DNA of 64,000 bases from Pseudomonas sp. B21-040. GTDB taxonomy: Bacteria > Pseudomonadota > Gammaproteobacteria > Pseudomonadales > Pseudomonadaceae. The position numbers were made by a program, and so were the translations under genes. Numbering within the stretch: the first letter of the stretch is position 1; each line of letters opens with the position of its first letter. The notes under the pieces were generated by a model. It was not told the origin of the DNA, made no database searches, and was given only the letters and a program-made list of their open reading frames with translations. Shown piece after piece: positions 55,201 through 63,970 of the stretch. The stretch spans positions 6,193,501 to 6,257,500 of the forward strand of contig NZ_CP087176.1 in assembly GCF_024748695.1 (NCBI RefSeq), written 5' to 3'.

Positions 55201-58187
55201 CTTTGCGCTTCATGGAAAAACCGCTCGCTGACCGCCAGGCTGCTCTCTTCCACCGCGCCATACAGGTCGAGCAAGGCTTCGCAGAGTGCGTCCACCGGGT
55301 GCAGATCGGCGAGGTGCGCGCCCTCGCCGAGCGTGGTCAGTTCATCCAGCAGAGCGGTCAATTCCTGACGTTCGCCGGGATGCTGTTGCCAACGCTGCAA
55401 CAAGCTTTCGGCGTCCAGCAGGATGTCCATGCCCTGGGCCAGGAAGTTGTTGATCAACTGCGGGTCGCGCTTGGTTCGCAGCGCGGTATCGGGCGTGCTC
55501 AACAGCGTTTGCAGACGCTCGGCGAGTAATGACTGGGTGCGTTCGATCAATGAGCCGGCACCGCGAATCTGCGCCAACGGATCGGTCGTGAGCTGGCGCA
55601 AGCCGAGCCGGAACAAGCCTTCGGCTTCCAGCAACAGTTCGACTTCGTCCAGGTCCAGCGCTATCAGATGCGCCTTGTACTCACGGGCCAGTTGATCCAG
55701 TGGCGTTGCCAGCTCGGCGATCGGCAAGACGCCGGCCATCGAGGCGCTGCCCTTGAGCGTGTGCAACGCTCGCTGCAATTCGTCGCTGGCCTGAAGCGGC
55801 ACATGCTCGGCAGCCTGATCAAGGAAGCGATTGAGGCTGGCCAGGTGGGTTTCGGCTTCTTTGCGGAAGATCTCCAGCAACAGCGGATCAAGGGCCGCCA
55901 CGTCCTGGGTATCTTCATCGCAGGCAGGTGCATCGCCTTTGGCGAGGGCATGGGCGCGCGCGGCCAACTGGTCGACATCGTTGCGCTGACGCTGGACATT
56001 GCCGGCGTACTCGGTCACCAGTTCCGGCAGTAAATTCAGGGCATCGGCAAGCAGTTGTTGCACGGCGGCCCCCGGCGCGACGTTGTCCTCCAGCACACGG
56101 TTGAGCAGGTTTTCCACCGCCCATGCCAGCTCGCCCAGCACCAACGCGCGGACCATCCGGCCGCTGCCTTTCAAGGTGTGGAACGCTCGGCGCAATTCGC
56201 TCAAGGCACACTTGTCGTCGGGGTTGGACGTCCAGCGCGGCAAGTATTCCTGGAGGATATCCAGGACCTCATCGGTCTCTTCGAGGAAGACTTCGCGCAA
56301 CTCTTCGTCGACCGGTTCCTCACCGGCGGGCGGCGGCAACAGGCTGCCTGGGGTGGTCAGCGCGGGCGGATTGACGGAGGACACCGGGCTGGCCAGCACA
56401 TCGGCCAGCGTCTGCACGATCTCGGGGTCATCGAGCACCTGCATCTGCTGCATGACCTGGGCTTCACTCGGGCTGAGCACATCGTCGAGCATCGGTACTT
56501 GCAGTTCGCTGGGGAAAACCCCGAGCGACGCCAGGCTTTTTTCAGCGACATCGAGCAGTTGTTCGCCCGGTGCTTCGGGATCGTCGCCGAGGCGTTCCAG
56601 GTAATACTCGATGCTGGTCACCACATCGGCCAGGCTGTCCAGTTCCTGCCAATCGGGCTGGTCCGGCTCCAGCAGCAAATGGTCGCGAATGAAGTGATTG
56701 CAGGTTTCGACCAGGCTCGCCGCCCGGCTCAACGGGATCATCGCCAACGCGCCGCGCACTTGGGTCAGCAACGCCGGCAGCGCCTGCAGTTGCTGGCGAT
56801 CCCAGTCGGCGTCGATGTAGTCGACGATCATGTCCTTGGCTTGTTGCAGGCAGATGCGCGCTTCGCGGATGACGATCTGGTGAATCTGAGTCAGGTCGGT
56901 GGTCGGCAGGCGGCTTTCTTCCTGGCTCTCGGGCTCCACGGTGCCGACCATGCCGGCCAGGGTGGCTTCGACGTAGAGCAAGGCGCCCGCGACGTCCATG
57001 AGGATGGCGTCGTTGGGTTCGCGCTGGCCCTGAACCAGGCTGAGTACCACCGCCAGTTGATCGATGATGACTTTGCGCGGCTGCCCAAACCCCAGCACCG
57101 CCAGGGTGTCGGCGATCTGGCGCAGTGGCGCCAGCAGGCTGTCGAGGTCCGAGGTGTGCTGACGGTCGCTGCGCACGAACAGGTCCAGGCGCTCCTTGAC
57201 CCGCACCAGTTCTTCGCAGAGCGCGGCCAGCACCGAACGCATGGCATCGCGGTCGGGACCGGCCAGGCGTGCGCGTTCTTCATCGACCATCGCGCTGTCG
57301 GGCAACGCGTCGTCCAGTGAGTAGCGATCTTTCATGGTCAGCATCTGCCCGGTAGGAAGTTCGGCCTTGGCAATGTAGAACAGCAAACTCTTGAGCAGCT
57401 CGGGCGGTGCCGGCTGATTGATCCCGCGGATGCCTTGTTCGAGCAAACGCTTGAGTTCTTTGTCAGCGTCCTTGAACAGGCTGCGCAGCGCCGGGCTGTT
57501 GGCGATCACGTCTGTGCGCATGCCTTCGACCAGTGCCGAGGCGACTTGCCACAGCGGGCTCAGGGGCGCATCAGCGCATATCCCTTCAAGGCGTGAAAAA
57601 ACCTTGGCCAGATAATTAAAATGGGTGTCGTCATCCTGTTCTCGCAGCAACCCGACCAGTGCCATTTGCAGCATCTGGCGCAATTTGCGCAGCACATTGG
57701 CGAAGTCCGCAGGCTCAAGCAGCGCCAGCGACGCTTCGTCCAACGGTGGCAAGTCCACCAGTTGCGGGCTGAACAGGCTGGTTTCCGACAGCAGGGTTTC
57801 ACCCCGGGCGCTGCGCAAATCGTTAATCAGCGGCAACACCACCAAGGGCAGGTCACGGCGTGCCCCTTGTATGCGGTCGAGGTAAATCGGCAGTTGCCCG
57901 AGGGCTTGCATCAACAGGTGCAGCGCTTCATCACGATGGCTGACGCGGTTCTGCAGCAAGGCGCTGGCCAGCTGTTCCATTTCTTCGGCGAGCAGGGCCG
58001 CGCCGTAGAACTCGACCATCTGCAAACTGCCGTGAACCTGATGGATGTACGCCAGGCAATCGCTCAAGGCGTGCAGCGCCTGCGGGTCATCAAGCAACGT
58101 TTCGATTGCTTGATGGGCCTGCTTCAGCGTTTCGGCAATCTCGCCTTTGACCCACTCGAGGGCCACATAGTCGTGCCGATCACCCAT
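52272..58187 (-). CDS. chpA: Hybrid chemotaxis histidine kinase ChpA
   Basis: Central kinase of the Pil-Chp system, 1971 residues, controlling type IV pilus extension and retraction. Order: two N-terminal Hpt-like modules, of which the second lacks a clear His (QVRGALAMIPLSRAASLVET); four canonical Hpt domains with His670 (HTLKGSGRM), His809 (HTLKGSASM), His1113 (HTLKGGARMAEV) and His1255 (HTLKGGARMVEI); dimerisation and HATPase region (LRNAVDHGLES, DDGAGVP, GRGVGMDVV); CheW domain; and a C-terminal receiver with Asp1900 (MLLDIEMPRMDGFE). Phosphate should flow to PilG and PilH. ATG 58187 has GGAG 5 nt upstream. It is 50 bp from pilJ, with no pilK between. Confidence 0.95.
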   Translation of the reverse strand: MGDRHDYVALEWVKGEIAETLKQAHQAIETLLDDPQALHALSDCLAYIHQVHGSLQMVEFYGAALLAEEMEQLASALLQNRVSHRDEALHLLMQALGQLPIYLDRIQGARRDLPLVVLPLINDLRSARGETLLSETSLFSPQLVDLPPLDEASLALLEPADFANVLRKLRQMLQMALVGLLREQDDDTHFNYLAKVFSRLEGICADAPLSPLWQVASALVEGMRTDVIANSPALRSLFKDADKELKRLLEQGIRGINQPAPPELLKSLLFYIAKAELPTGQMLTMKDRYSLDDALPDSAMVDEERARLAGPDRDAMRSVLAALCEELVRVKERLDLFVRSDRQHTSDLDSLLAPLRQIADTLAVLGFGQPRKVIIDQLAVVLSLVQGQREPNDAILMDVAGALLYVEATLAGMVGTVEPESQEESRLPTTDLTQIHQIVIREARICLQQAKDMIVDYIDADWDRQQLQALPALLTQVRGALAMIPLSRAASLVETCNHFIRDHLLLEPDQPDWQELDSLADVVTSIEYYLERLGDDPEAPGEQLLDVAEKSLASLGVFPSELQVPMLDDVLSPSEAQVMQQMQVLDDPEIVQTLADVLASPVSSVNPPALTTPGSLLPPPAGEEPVDEELREVFLEETDEVLDILQEYLPRWTSNPDDKCALSELRRAFHTLKGSGRMVRALVLGELAWAVENLLNRVLEDNVAPGAAVQQLLADALNLLPELVTEYAGNVQRQRNDVDQLAARAHALAKGDAPACDEDTQDVAALDPLLLEIFRKEAETHLASLNRFLDQAAEHVPLQASDELQRALHTLKGSASMAGVLPIAELATPLDQLAREYKAHLIALDLDEVELLLEAEGLFRLGLRQLTTDPLAQIRGAGSLIERTQSLLAERLQTLLSTPDTALRTKRDPQLINNFLAQGMDILLDAESLLQRWQQHPGERQELTALLDELTTLGEGAHLADLHPVDALCEALLDLYGAVEESSLAVSERFFHEAQSAHEALINMLDELAAGQEVSPQPERIRALRELLDESLDPSSMGLIRSDGSRTLSIRELGSATAELEQTATPVEFDDEIVSIFLEEAMDILESAGQALQRWLRDPDNAAPLSSLQRDLHTLKGGARMAEVEPVGDLAHELESLYEGLVDRRYNHSETLAQLLQKSHDRLALLLEQLQNQQSLGTPSELIEAIRAFRQGNASAAEVAEPTPANDSPGHDPELLEIFLEEGFDIIENSGAALVRWQTEPSSRQEIETLLRDLHTLKGGARMVEIAPIGDLAHELEFLYESLSAGALQPSAALFTLLQSSHDRLAQMLDATRAGQPLPPADRLIDAIKNFSHPAVLQPAKLPSTVAAPAVAKPETPVAQADAGADMVKVSAELLDDLVNLAGETSIFRGRIEQQVNDARVTLSEMETTIERMRDQLRRLDTETQGRILSRQHVDAERQGYEEFDPLEMDRHSQLQQLSRALFESASDLLDLKETLDRRNQDAENLLQQQGRINTELQEGLMRTRMVPFERMLPRLKRIVRQVSSELGKDVEFIVGNAEGEMDRNVLERMAAPLEHMLRNAVDHGLESAEVRVAAGKPAQGRITLDLSREGGDMIFDIRDDGAGVPLNAVRRKAIKRGLLAEDADISDRDVLQFILQPGFSTAEKITQISGRGVGMDVVHEEVRQLGGTMVIDSVPGRGVHFRIRLPFTVSVNRALMVQCLEDQYAIPLNTIDGIVRVLPNELEGHYRLDPPRYKYAGQHYELCYLGELLKTSTRPKLLGQSLPLPVLLVQCNDRHIAVQVDAMAGTREIVVKSLGPQFAAVQGLSGATILGDGRVVLIVDLLAPIRAMQAHVPPPTLIQDAEAEPQKPLLVLVVDDSVTVRKVTSRLLERHGMNVLTAKDGVDAMLLLEEHMPDVMLLDIEMPRMDGFEVATQVRADERLQHLPIIMITSRTGQKHRDRAMAIGVNDYLGKPYQESVLLESIALWSKSHA

Positions 58188-58236
58188 AACCACTCCAGTC
58201 CCTACGCCTTTCAAAAATCATACGCCTGTGACCGGT

Positions 58237-60294
58237 TCAAGCCTTGTCCGCCGCCTGCGCCTTGGCGGCCGGCAAGGTGAAACCGGACACCGAACGCCGC
58301 AGCTGACTGGCCATTTTAGCCAGGTTGCCGATGCTCTCGGCAGTGGCGGTGGAACCGGACGAGGTCTGCGAGGTGATCTGTTGAATCACGTTCATCGTCA
58401 GGGAAATCTGCCCGGCCGAAGACGTTTGTTGCTGCGCAGCATTGGAAATACTCTGGATCAACGCCGCGAGGGTCTTCGATACGCCTTCGATTTCTTCCAG
58501 GGCCACACCGGCATCCTGCGCCAGACGCGCTCCCCGCACCACTTCGGTGGTGGTCTGCTCCATGGAAATGACCGCTTCGTTGGTGTCCGTCTGGATCGCC
58601 CGCACCAGGGTTTCGATTTGCCGGGTCGCGGCGGATGAACGCTCGGCCAGGCGCTGGACTTCGTCGGCCACCACGGCAAAACCGCGCCCGGCGTCACCGG
58701 CCATCGATGCCTGGATCGCCGCGTTGAGCGCGAGTATGTTGGTCTGGTCGGCAATGTCATCGATCAGGCTGACAATGTCGCCAATTTCCTGGGAGGACTC
58801 GCCCAGACGCTTGATGCGCTTGGCGGTGTCCTGAATCTGCTCGCGAATGTTGTCCATGCCGTGGATGGTGTTGTGCACCACTTCGTTGCCCTTGTTGGCA
58901 ATTTCCACCGAACGCTCGGCCACCGCTGACGACTCGGCGGCATTGGCCGAGACCTGATCGATGGACTGGGCCATGTCGTTGATCGCCGTCGAGGCTTCGG
59001 AGATCTGCTGCGCCTGATGCTCCGAGGCTTGTGCCAGGTGCATGGCGGTGGCCTGGGTTTCCTGCACGGCGGCGGCCACCTGGCCGGCAGTGAGGTTGAT
59101 GGTCGCCACCAGGTCGCGCAATTGGTCCACGGAATAGTTGATCGAGTCGGCAATGGTCCCGGTGAAGTCTTCGGTCACCGAGGCGGTGACGGTCAAGTCG
59201 CCGTCGGCCAGGTCTTCGATTTCGTCCAGCAGGCGCATGATCGCGCTCTGGTTACGTTCGTTCTTTTCGGCGGTTTCCCGAAGCTGACGATTGGTTTCGC
59301 GCACCATCACCATCCCTATCAGAATGATCGACATCAGCGCCAGCAGGCCCAGCACGTAACCGCCGATGGTGTCGGTATTGCGCCCGCCGGCAAGGTTTTC
59401 GAACCCGGTGGCCAAGTGCGAGGCTTCATCGAGCAAGGTTTGCGACAGGGTAAATATGTTGGTGGCCGACTCGCGGACCTTGAACAATTCGGGGGAGGTT
59501 TCGAGGATTTCATCCACCGAGCCCGAGACGAATTCAAACAGCTCGGAAATCTCGCTCAAGCGAGCGCGAGCATCGCGGTCCTCGACCTGGCTGATTCTCA
59601 GCGCCACATTGCCCTGAAGCATGCCGTTGAGCACCTGGCCGAAACGCGCGGCATCGCGGCCGAAGGCGTCGGCGGCCTGCTGCGAGTTTTCGTCGCCGGA
59701 CAGCACGGTGTTCACCGCGCCCAAAATGCGCTCGGCCAGCAGCGATTGGCGCTGGGCCATCGCCACCTGCGCGGCCGGTGCGCCGCGTTGCAGGAGGATT
59801 TCGACGACTTTCTCGTACTCGACCTGCAACTGCGGCACGGTTTCGGCCAGGGTCGCCGCGACCTGATGCAGCGACAGCACCGTCTGCTCGCTGGAGAGAA
59901 TGGCGTCGGTGTTTTTCAGCAAGCGTTCCCAATCGAGCTGCACGGCGCGCATTTCCGGGCGCACGGTGGTCGGCGCTGGCGGCAGGCCGGTGGCCGGGTC
60001 GCCCTTCTTCAGGTATCCCCAACGCAGGGCAAAGTCGTTGCGCGCATCACTGAGCAACTTGAACGCGGCCGCTTTGCCAGCGGCAGCTTCGGAGGCATTT
60101 TTGGCGATGCGCTGGGACAGCACGCGCAGCTCGCCGGCGTGGCCGATGTACTGTTTGTCGTACGTGGCTTGGGTATTGAGGTAAGCGAAATTGGCGAACA
60201 GCAGCATGATGAACACGATCAGCGCGATAAACAGCACGATGATCTGCGAACGGCTGCGCGATCCTTCTGGCTTGCCTGTTTGTGCTTTTGTCAT
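58237..60294 (-). CDS. pilJ: Type IV pilus chemoreceptor PilJ
   Basis: Methyl-accepting chemotaxis protein of 685 residues. First membrane helix [20 protein letters not shown] (about 18-37), periplasmic part with two PilJ-type helical sensor domains (to about 310), second helix near [24 protein letters not shown], and a cytoplasmic signalling tip containing [40 protein letters not shown]. It senses surface contact or PilA in P. aeruginosa. GAGGA precedes the ATG. A REP pair separates it from pilI upstream. Confidence 0.94.
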   Translation of the reverse strand: MTKAQTGKPEGSRSRSQIIVLFIALIVFIMLLFANFAYLNTQATYDKQYIGHAGELRVLSQRIAKNASEAAAGKAAAFKLLSDARNDFALRWGYLKKGDPATGLPPAPTTVRPEMRAVQLDWERLLKNTDAILSSEQTVLSLHQVAATLAETVPQLQVEYEKVVEILLQRGAPAAQVAMAQRQSLLAERILGAVNTVLSGDENSQQAADAFGRDAARFGQVLNGMLQGNVALRISQVEDRDARARLSEISELFEFVSGSVDEILETSPELFKVRESATNIFTLSQTLLDEASHLATGFENLAGGRNTDTIGGYVLGLLALMSIILIGMVMVRETNRQLRETAEKNERNQSAIMRLLDEIEDLADGDLTVTASVTEDFTGTIADSINYSVDQLRDLVATINLTAGQVAAAVQETQATAMHLAQASEHQAQQISEASTAINDMAQSIDQVSANAAESSAVAERSVEIANKGNEVVHNTIHGMDNIREQIQDTAKRIKRLGESSQEIGDIVSLIDDIADQTNILALNAAIQASMAGDAGRGFAVVADEVQRLAERSSAATRQIETLVRAIQTDTNEAVISMEQTTTEVVRGARLAQDAGVALEEIEGVSKTLAALIQSISNAAQQQTSSAGQISLTMNVIQQITSQTSSGSTATAESIGNLAKMASQLRRSVSGFTLPAAKAQAADKA

Positions 60295-60332
60295 CGGTCC
60301 TCGCCTGTCCTGCCCAATTCACTACTCGCCCT

Positions 60333-60422
60333 TGTAGGAGCAGGGCTTGCCCGCGATGGCATCACCCCGGTCCAAAGTGAGACCGCGCCGTCTGCATCGC
60401 GGGCAAGCCCGGCTCCTACAGG
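60333..60422. repeat. REP doublet between pilI and pilJ
   Basis: TGTAGGAGCAGGGCTTGCCC and, inverted, CATCGCGGGCAAGCCCGGCT. It interrupts the pil operon and could lower expression of pilJ-chpA-chpC relative to pilGHI. Confidence 0.85.
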
Positions 60423-60431
60423 GTCCGGGGA

Positions 60432-60965
60432 TTACACCGCTACATGCATAAAGCTTTGTGACTGCGCCAGCGCAAACGGGCTGAACACCTGCCAGGCCTG
60501 CTCTCGCTGAAACCGGCCTTTGACGAAGCCCGACATTGGCCCGTTCAAATGATCTGCCGGCTGCAGGCTGTCCTGGGCAAAGTGCTGCAAGCCGAAGACT
60601 TCGTCGACCAGCAACCCGGCAAAAATTTCGTTATGTTCCACCACCAACACGCGCCGCTGCTTGCGCACAGCCGAGGCTTCGTGGCCAAAAAAACCACCCA
60701 GGTCCATGATCGGCAGCAATCGCCCACGCAAGTTGGCCACCCCTTTGACCCAGGGTTTGACGCCCGGCAATTGGGTGAAGCGCGGTTCATGCAGGACTTC
60801 GCTGACTTCGCCCATCGGCGCGACGTACCAGTCCTCGCCCAAGCGAAAACCAATGCCGCTCCAGCTGTCCTGTCGGGTCGGCTGGGACGGCAAATCCGCC
60901 GCCAGCAGACGACAGCGCTGATCGATCTGCAGCAGCAGCTCGAAAGCCGTCAGCGATTCAGTCAT
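60432..60965 (-). CDS. pilI: CheW-like adaptor PilI
   Basis: CheW-type coupling protein of 177 residues that joins PilJ to ChpA. Features: SWSGIGFRLGEDWYVAPMGE, VSEVLHEPRFTQLPGVKPWV, KGVANLRGRLLPIMDLGGFF and VLVVEHNEIFAGLLVDEVFG, all matching the two SH3-like halves of CheW. It lies 10 bp from the pilH stop, on the same strand, so pilG-pilH-pilI are cotranscribed. Confidence 0.93.
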   Translation of the reverse strand: MTESLTAFELLLQIDQRCRLLAADLPSQPTRQDSWSGIGFRLGEDWYVAPMGEVSEVLHEPRFTQLPGVKPWVKGVANLRGRLLPIMDLGGFFGHEASAVRKQRRVLVVEHNEIFAGLLVDEVFGLQHFAQDSLQPADHLNGPMSGFVKGRFQREQAWQVFSPFALAQSQSFMHVAV

Positions 60966-60975
60966 GGGCGGACGT

Positions 60976-61341
60976 TCAACCGGCCAGCACGTTGTTCAGG
61001 GTTTTGATCAGGGTTTCTTCGTCGACCGGTTTGGTCAGGTAATCCTTGGCCCCCTGGCGCGTTCCCCAGACCTTGTCGGTTTCCTGATCCTTGGTGGTGA
61101 TGATGATCACCGGGATGTGCCCGGTTTCCGGGTCTTTGGTCAGCTGGCGAGTCGCCTGGAAGCCGTTGAGGCCAGGCATGACGATGTCCATCAGCACCGC
61201 GTCGGGTTTTTCCTGGCGGGCCAGGGCCACGCCGTCGGCGCCGTTTTCGGCTTTCAACACTTCGTGACCGTGCTTTTCCAGCATGCCGGTCAGTTTGTAC
61301 ATTTCGGTCGGCGAATCATCGACGATCAGAATACGAGCCAT
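60976..61341 (-). CDS. pilH: Response regulator PilH
   Basis: Single-domain receiver of 121 residues. Acidic pocket VDDSP (Asp8, Asp9), phospho-acceptor Asp52 (VLMDIVMPGLNG), Thr in IIITTKDQ and Lys in YLTKPVDE. In P. aeruginosa PilH favours pilus retraction or acts as a phosphate sink opposing PilG. ATG 61341 is the conserved start (MARILIVDDSPTEMYK); an 8-residue extension is rejected. It is 57 bp downstream of pilG. Confidence 0.94.
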   Translation of the reverse strand: MARILIVDDSPTEMYKLTGMLEKHGHEVLKAENGADGVALARQEKPDAVLMDIVMPGLNGFQATRQLTKDPETGHIPVIIITTKDQETDKVWGTRQGAKDYLTKPVDEETLIKTLNNVLAG

Positions 61342-61398
61342 GGTCTTCCCCATTCTTGTCGACACCGGGCCCGCTGGCCGAGCGTCACTGTGCGTGTC

Positions 61399-61803
61399 CT
61401 ACTGCGGCAAAACGGCGGCGAAGCCCGGAACATGGGCCTGGATCGCGTTCAGCAGTTCTTCCTTGCTGAAAGGCTTGGTCAAAAACTGGTCGGAGCCAAC
61501 GATGCGCCCCTTGGCCTTGTCGAACAGCCCGTCCTTGGACGACAGCATAATCACTGGCGTGGACTTGAACGCACTATTGTTCTTGATTAAAGCGCAGGTC
61601 TGATAGCCATCCAGACGCGGCATCATGATGTCGACAAAGATGATGCCGGGATGGTTATCGGCAATCTTGGCCAGCGCATCGAAACCGTCGATGGCCGTAA
61701 TGACTTCACAACCCACATTCTTCAACAGCGTTTCGGCGGTGCGACGAATCGTCTTCGAATCGTCGATCACCATGACCTTCAAGGCGCTGGAATGCTGATC
61801 CAT
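61399..61803 (-). CDS. pilG: Response regulator PilG
   Basis: Single-domain receiver of 135 residues that promotes pilus extension and links the Chp system to cAMP synthesis in P. aeruginosa. Acidic pocket IDDSKT, phospho-Asp58 (IIFVDIMMPRLDGY), Ser/Thr in MLSSKDG and Lys in FLTKPFSKE. ATG 61803 gives the usual start, MDQHSSALKVMVIDD, with GAG 6 nt upstream; the 25-residue extension is not supported. It is the first gene of the pil-chp operon and diverges from gshB. Confidence 0.94.
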   Translation of the reverse strand: MDQHSSALKVMVIDDSKTIRRTAETLLKNVGCEVITAIDGFDALAKIADNHPGIIFVDIMMPRLDGYQTCALIKNNSAFKSTPVIMLSSKDGLFDKAKGRIVGSDQFLTKPFSKEELLNAIQAHVPGFAAVLPQ

Positions 61804-61854
61804 AAATGCTCTACCGTCGCCTTTGCGAAACAAATTGTCCGTTTGCGCTCGAAA

Positions 61855-61871
61855 CCCTTGATACTCAAGGG
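61855..61871. promoter_or_regulatory. 17-bp palindrome between pilG and gshB
   Basis: CCCTTGA-TAC-TCAAGGG, perfect 7-bp arms with a 3-bp centre, 52 bp upstream of the pilG start. It is a candidate operator for one or both divergent transcripts. No specific regulator is recognised. Confidence 0.4.
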
Positions 61872-62026
61872 CCAGCATGACATGGCAGCCTTTTTAGCAC
61901 AGTCTCCAAAACCAATCTATCGGCCGACTTGCACGATGGTTTTTCCTTGACCGGGAACACACTCAGCGCCACTCTGACGCCACTTTTTCATGTCCATTCG
62001 GACCACCCAAATTCGAGGAAAAACCC

Positions 62027-62980
62027 ATGAGCGTTCGCGTCGGGATTGTCATGGACCCCATTGCCAGCATCTCCTATAAAAAGGATAGCTCGCTGGCCAT
62101 GCTGCTGGCCGCGCAGAAGCGCGGCTGGGAACTGTTCTATATGGAACAGCGCGATTTGTACCAGGGCGAAGGCCAGGCTCGCGCGCGGATGCGTCCGCTG
62201 CAAGTGTTCGCCAACCCGGAAAAATGGTTCGAACTGGGCGCCGAGAGCGATGCGCCGCTCAGCGATCTGAACGTGATCCTGATGCGCAAGGATCCACCGT
62301 TCGACATGGAGTTCGTTTACTCCACCTATTTGCTGGAACAAGCCGAAAGCGCCGGCGTGCTGGTGGTCAACAAGCCGCAGAGCCTGCGTGACTGCAACGA
62401 AAAACTGTTCGCCACGTTGTTTCCGCAGTGCACACCACCGACCGTGGTCAGCCGTCGCGCCGATGTGTTGCGTGAATTCGCCGCCAAGCACGGCGACGTG
62501 ATCCTCAAGCCGCTGGACGGCATGGGTGGCACGTCGATCTTCCGTCATCGCGCTGGCGATCCGAACCTGTCGGTGATCCTGGAAACCCTGACGGCGCTGG
62601 GCGCCCAGCAGATCATGGGCCAGGCGTACCTGCCGGCGATCAAAGACGGCGACAAACGCATCCTGATGATCGACGGCGAGCCGGTGGATTACTGCCTGGC
62701 GCGCATTCCGGCCGCCGGAGAAACCCGTGGAAACCTGGCCGCCGGTGGTCGTGGCGAAGCCCGTCCATTGACCGAGAAGGATCGCTGGATCGCGGCACAA
62801 GTGGGCCCTACCCTGCGTGAAAAAGGTCTTTTGTTTGTTGGCCTGGACGTGATCGGCGAGCATCTGACCGAAATCAACGTCACCAGCCCGACCTGCATCC
62901 GCGAAATCGATAACGCCTTTGGCACCGACATCGGCGGCCTGCTGATGGATGCCATCGATCAGAAGCTCAAGGCTCGCTGA
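62027..62980 (+). CDS. gshB: Glutathione synthetase
   Basis: ATP-grasp ligase of 317 residues that joins gamma-glutamylcysteine and glycine. Seen: VRVGIVMDPIASISYKKDSS at the N-terminus, RDCNEKLFATLF, ILKPLDGMGGTSIFRH (ATP-grasp loop), LPAIKDGDKRILMIDGEPV and the metal-binding FVGLDVIGEHLTEINVTSPT. GAGGA lies 8 nt before the ATG. Location next to pilG and tonB3 is the same as in P. aeruginosa, a conserved but functionally unexplained neighbourhood. Confidence 0.97.
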   Translation: MSVRVGIVMDPIASISYKKDSSLAMLLAAQKRGWELFYMEQRDLYQGEGQARARMRPLQVFANPEKWFELGAESDAPLSDLNVILMRKDPPFDMEFVYSTYLLEQAESAGVLVVNKPQSLRDCNEKLFATLFPQCTPPTVVSRRADVLREFAAKHGDVILKPLDGMGGTSIFRHRAGDPNLSVILETLTALGAQQIMGQAYLPAIKDGDKRILMIDGEPVDYCLARIPAAGETRGNLAAGGRGEARPLTEKDRWIAAQVGPTLREKGLLFVGLDVIGEHLTEINVTSPTCIREIDNAFGTDIGGLLMDAIDQKLKAR

Positions 62981-63057
62981 TATAGAACAGTCTAAGGACC
63001 CCCAACATTGCGTTATCATGCGCGGCCTGTGAAAAACGCGATGTTGGTTTTCTTGCC

Positions 63058-63957
63058 ATGACCCTCCCGTCCGATCTGCCTGCTGAACTCGCCCATCGTG
63101 GCGTGCGCCCGGCCGATCGCCTCGGTTTTACCCTGTTTCTCGCGGCGTTGATTCACCTGGCCTTGCTGTTGGGCGTCGGCTTTACGATGGTCGAACCCAA
63201 AACCATCAGCAAAACCCTGGAAATCACCCTCGCCACCTTCAAAAGCGAAAAGAAGCCCGAAAAAGCCGATTTCCTCGCCCAGGAAAATCAGCAAGGCAGC
63301 GGCACCCTGGATAAAAAAGCGATTCCCAAGACCACCGAGGTCGCGCCGTTCCAGGACAACAAAGTGCAGAAAGTCACGCCACCGCCCGCCGCCAAGCCTG
63401 AAGTACAGGAAGCAGCGCCCAAGGCAGCCGTGACTACCGTCGCACCCCAACCTAAAAAAGCGCCGGCCAAGAACGAAGAGGTCAAGCCACAGGCCAAGCC
63501 TGCCGTGGCCGCGCCGACGTTTGACAGTGCCCAGCTGTCCAGCGACATCGCCAGCCTCGAAGCGGAACTGGCCAATGAACAACAGCTGTACGCCAAGCGC
63601 CCGCGCATTCACCGCTTGAGCGCGGCTTCGACCATGCGCGACAAAGGCGCCTGGTATAAGGACGAATGGCGCAAGAAGGTCGAGCGCATCGGCAACCTCA
63701 ATTACCCCGACGAAGCCCGACGCAAGCAGATTTACGGCAATTTGCGCTTGATGGTTTCGATCAACCGGGACGGCTCGTTGTATGAAGTGCTGGTGCTGGA
63801 GTCGTCCGGGCAGCCGCTGCTGGATCAGGCGGCACAGCGGATCGTGCGGCTCGCGGCCCCGTTTGCGCCGTTTACCGGGGATCTGTCGGACATCGACCGG
63901 CTGGAAATCATCCGCACCTGGAAATTTGCCCGCGGCGACCGCCTCTCGAGCAATTGA
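63058..63957 (+). CDS. tonB3: TonB-like energy transducer TonB3
   Basis: TonB-family protein of 299 residues. A cytoplasmic N-terminus (1-22) is followed by a membrane helix (LGFTLFLAALIHLALLLGVG), a Pro/Lys/Ala-rich periplasmic linker (about 65-165) and a C-terminal TonB domain with YPDEARRKQIYGNLRLMVSI and DGSLYEVLVLESSGQPLLDQ. Gene position after gshB and opposite pilG matches tonB3 (PA0406) of P. aeruginosa, which is needed for twitching motility and pilus assembly. No exbBD is adjacent. The ribosome-binding site is weak. The gap to gshB is 77 bp. Confidence 0.88.
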   Translation: MTLPSDLPAELAHRGVRPADRLGFTLFLAALIHLALLLGVGFTMVEPKTISKTLEITLATFKSEKKPEKADFLAQENQQGSGTLDKKAIPKTTEVAPFQDNKVQKVTPPPAAKPEVQEAAPKAAVTTVAPQPKKAPAKNEEVKPQAKPAVAAPTFDSAQLSSDIASLEAELANEQQLYAKRPRIHRLSAASTMRDKGAWYKDEWRKKVERIGNLNYPDEARRKQIYGNLRLMVSINRDGSLYEVLVLESSGQPLLDQAAQRIVRLAAPFAPFTGDLSDIDRLEIIRTWKFARGDRLSSN

Positions 63958-63970
63958 ACACTGCATATCC

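Noticed and set aside
58188..58236. A hidden pilK between pilJ and chpA
   Set aside because: Only 49 bp separate the genes and both ends are normal, so there is no space for even a remnant.
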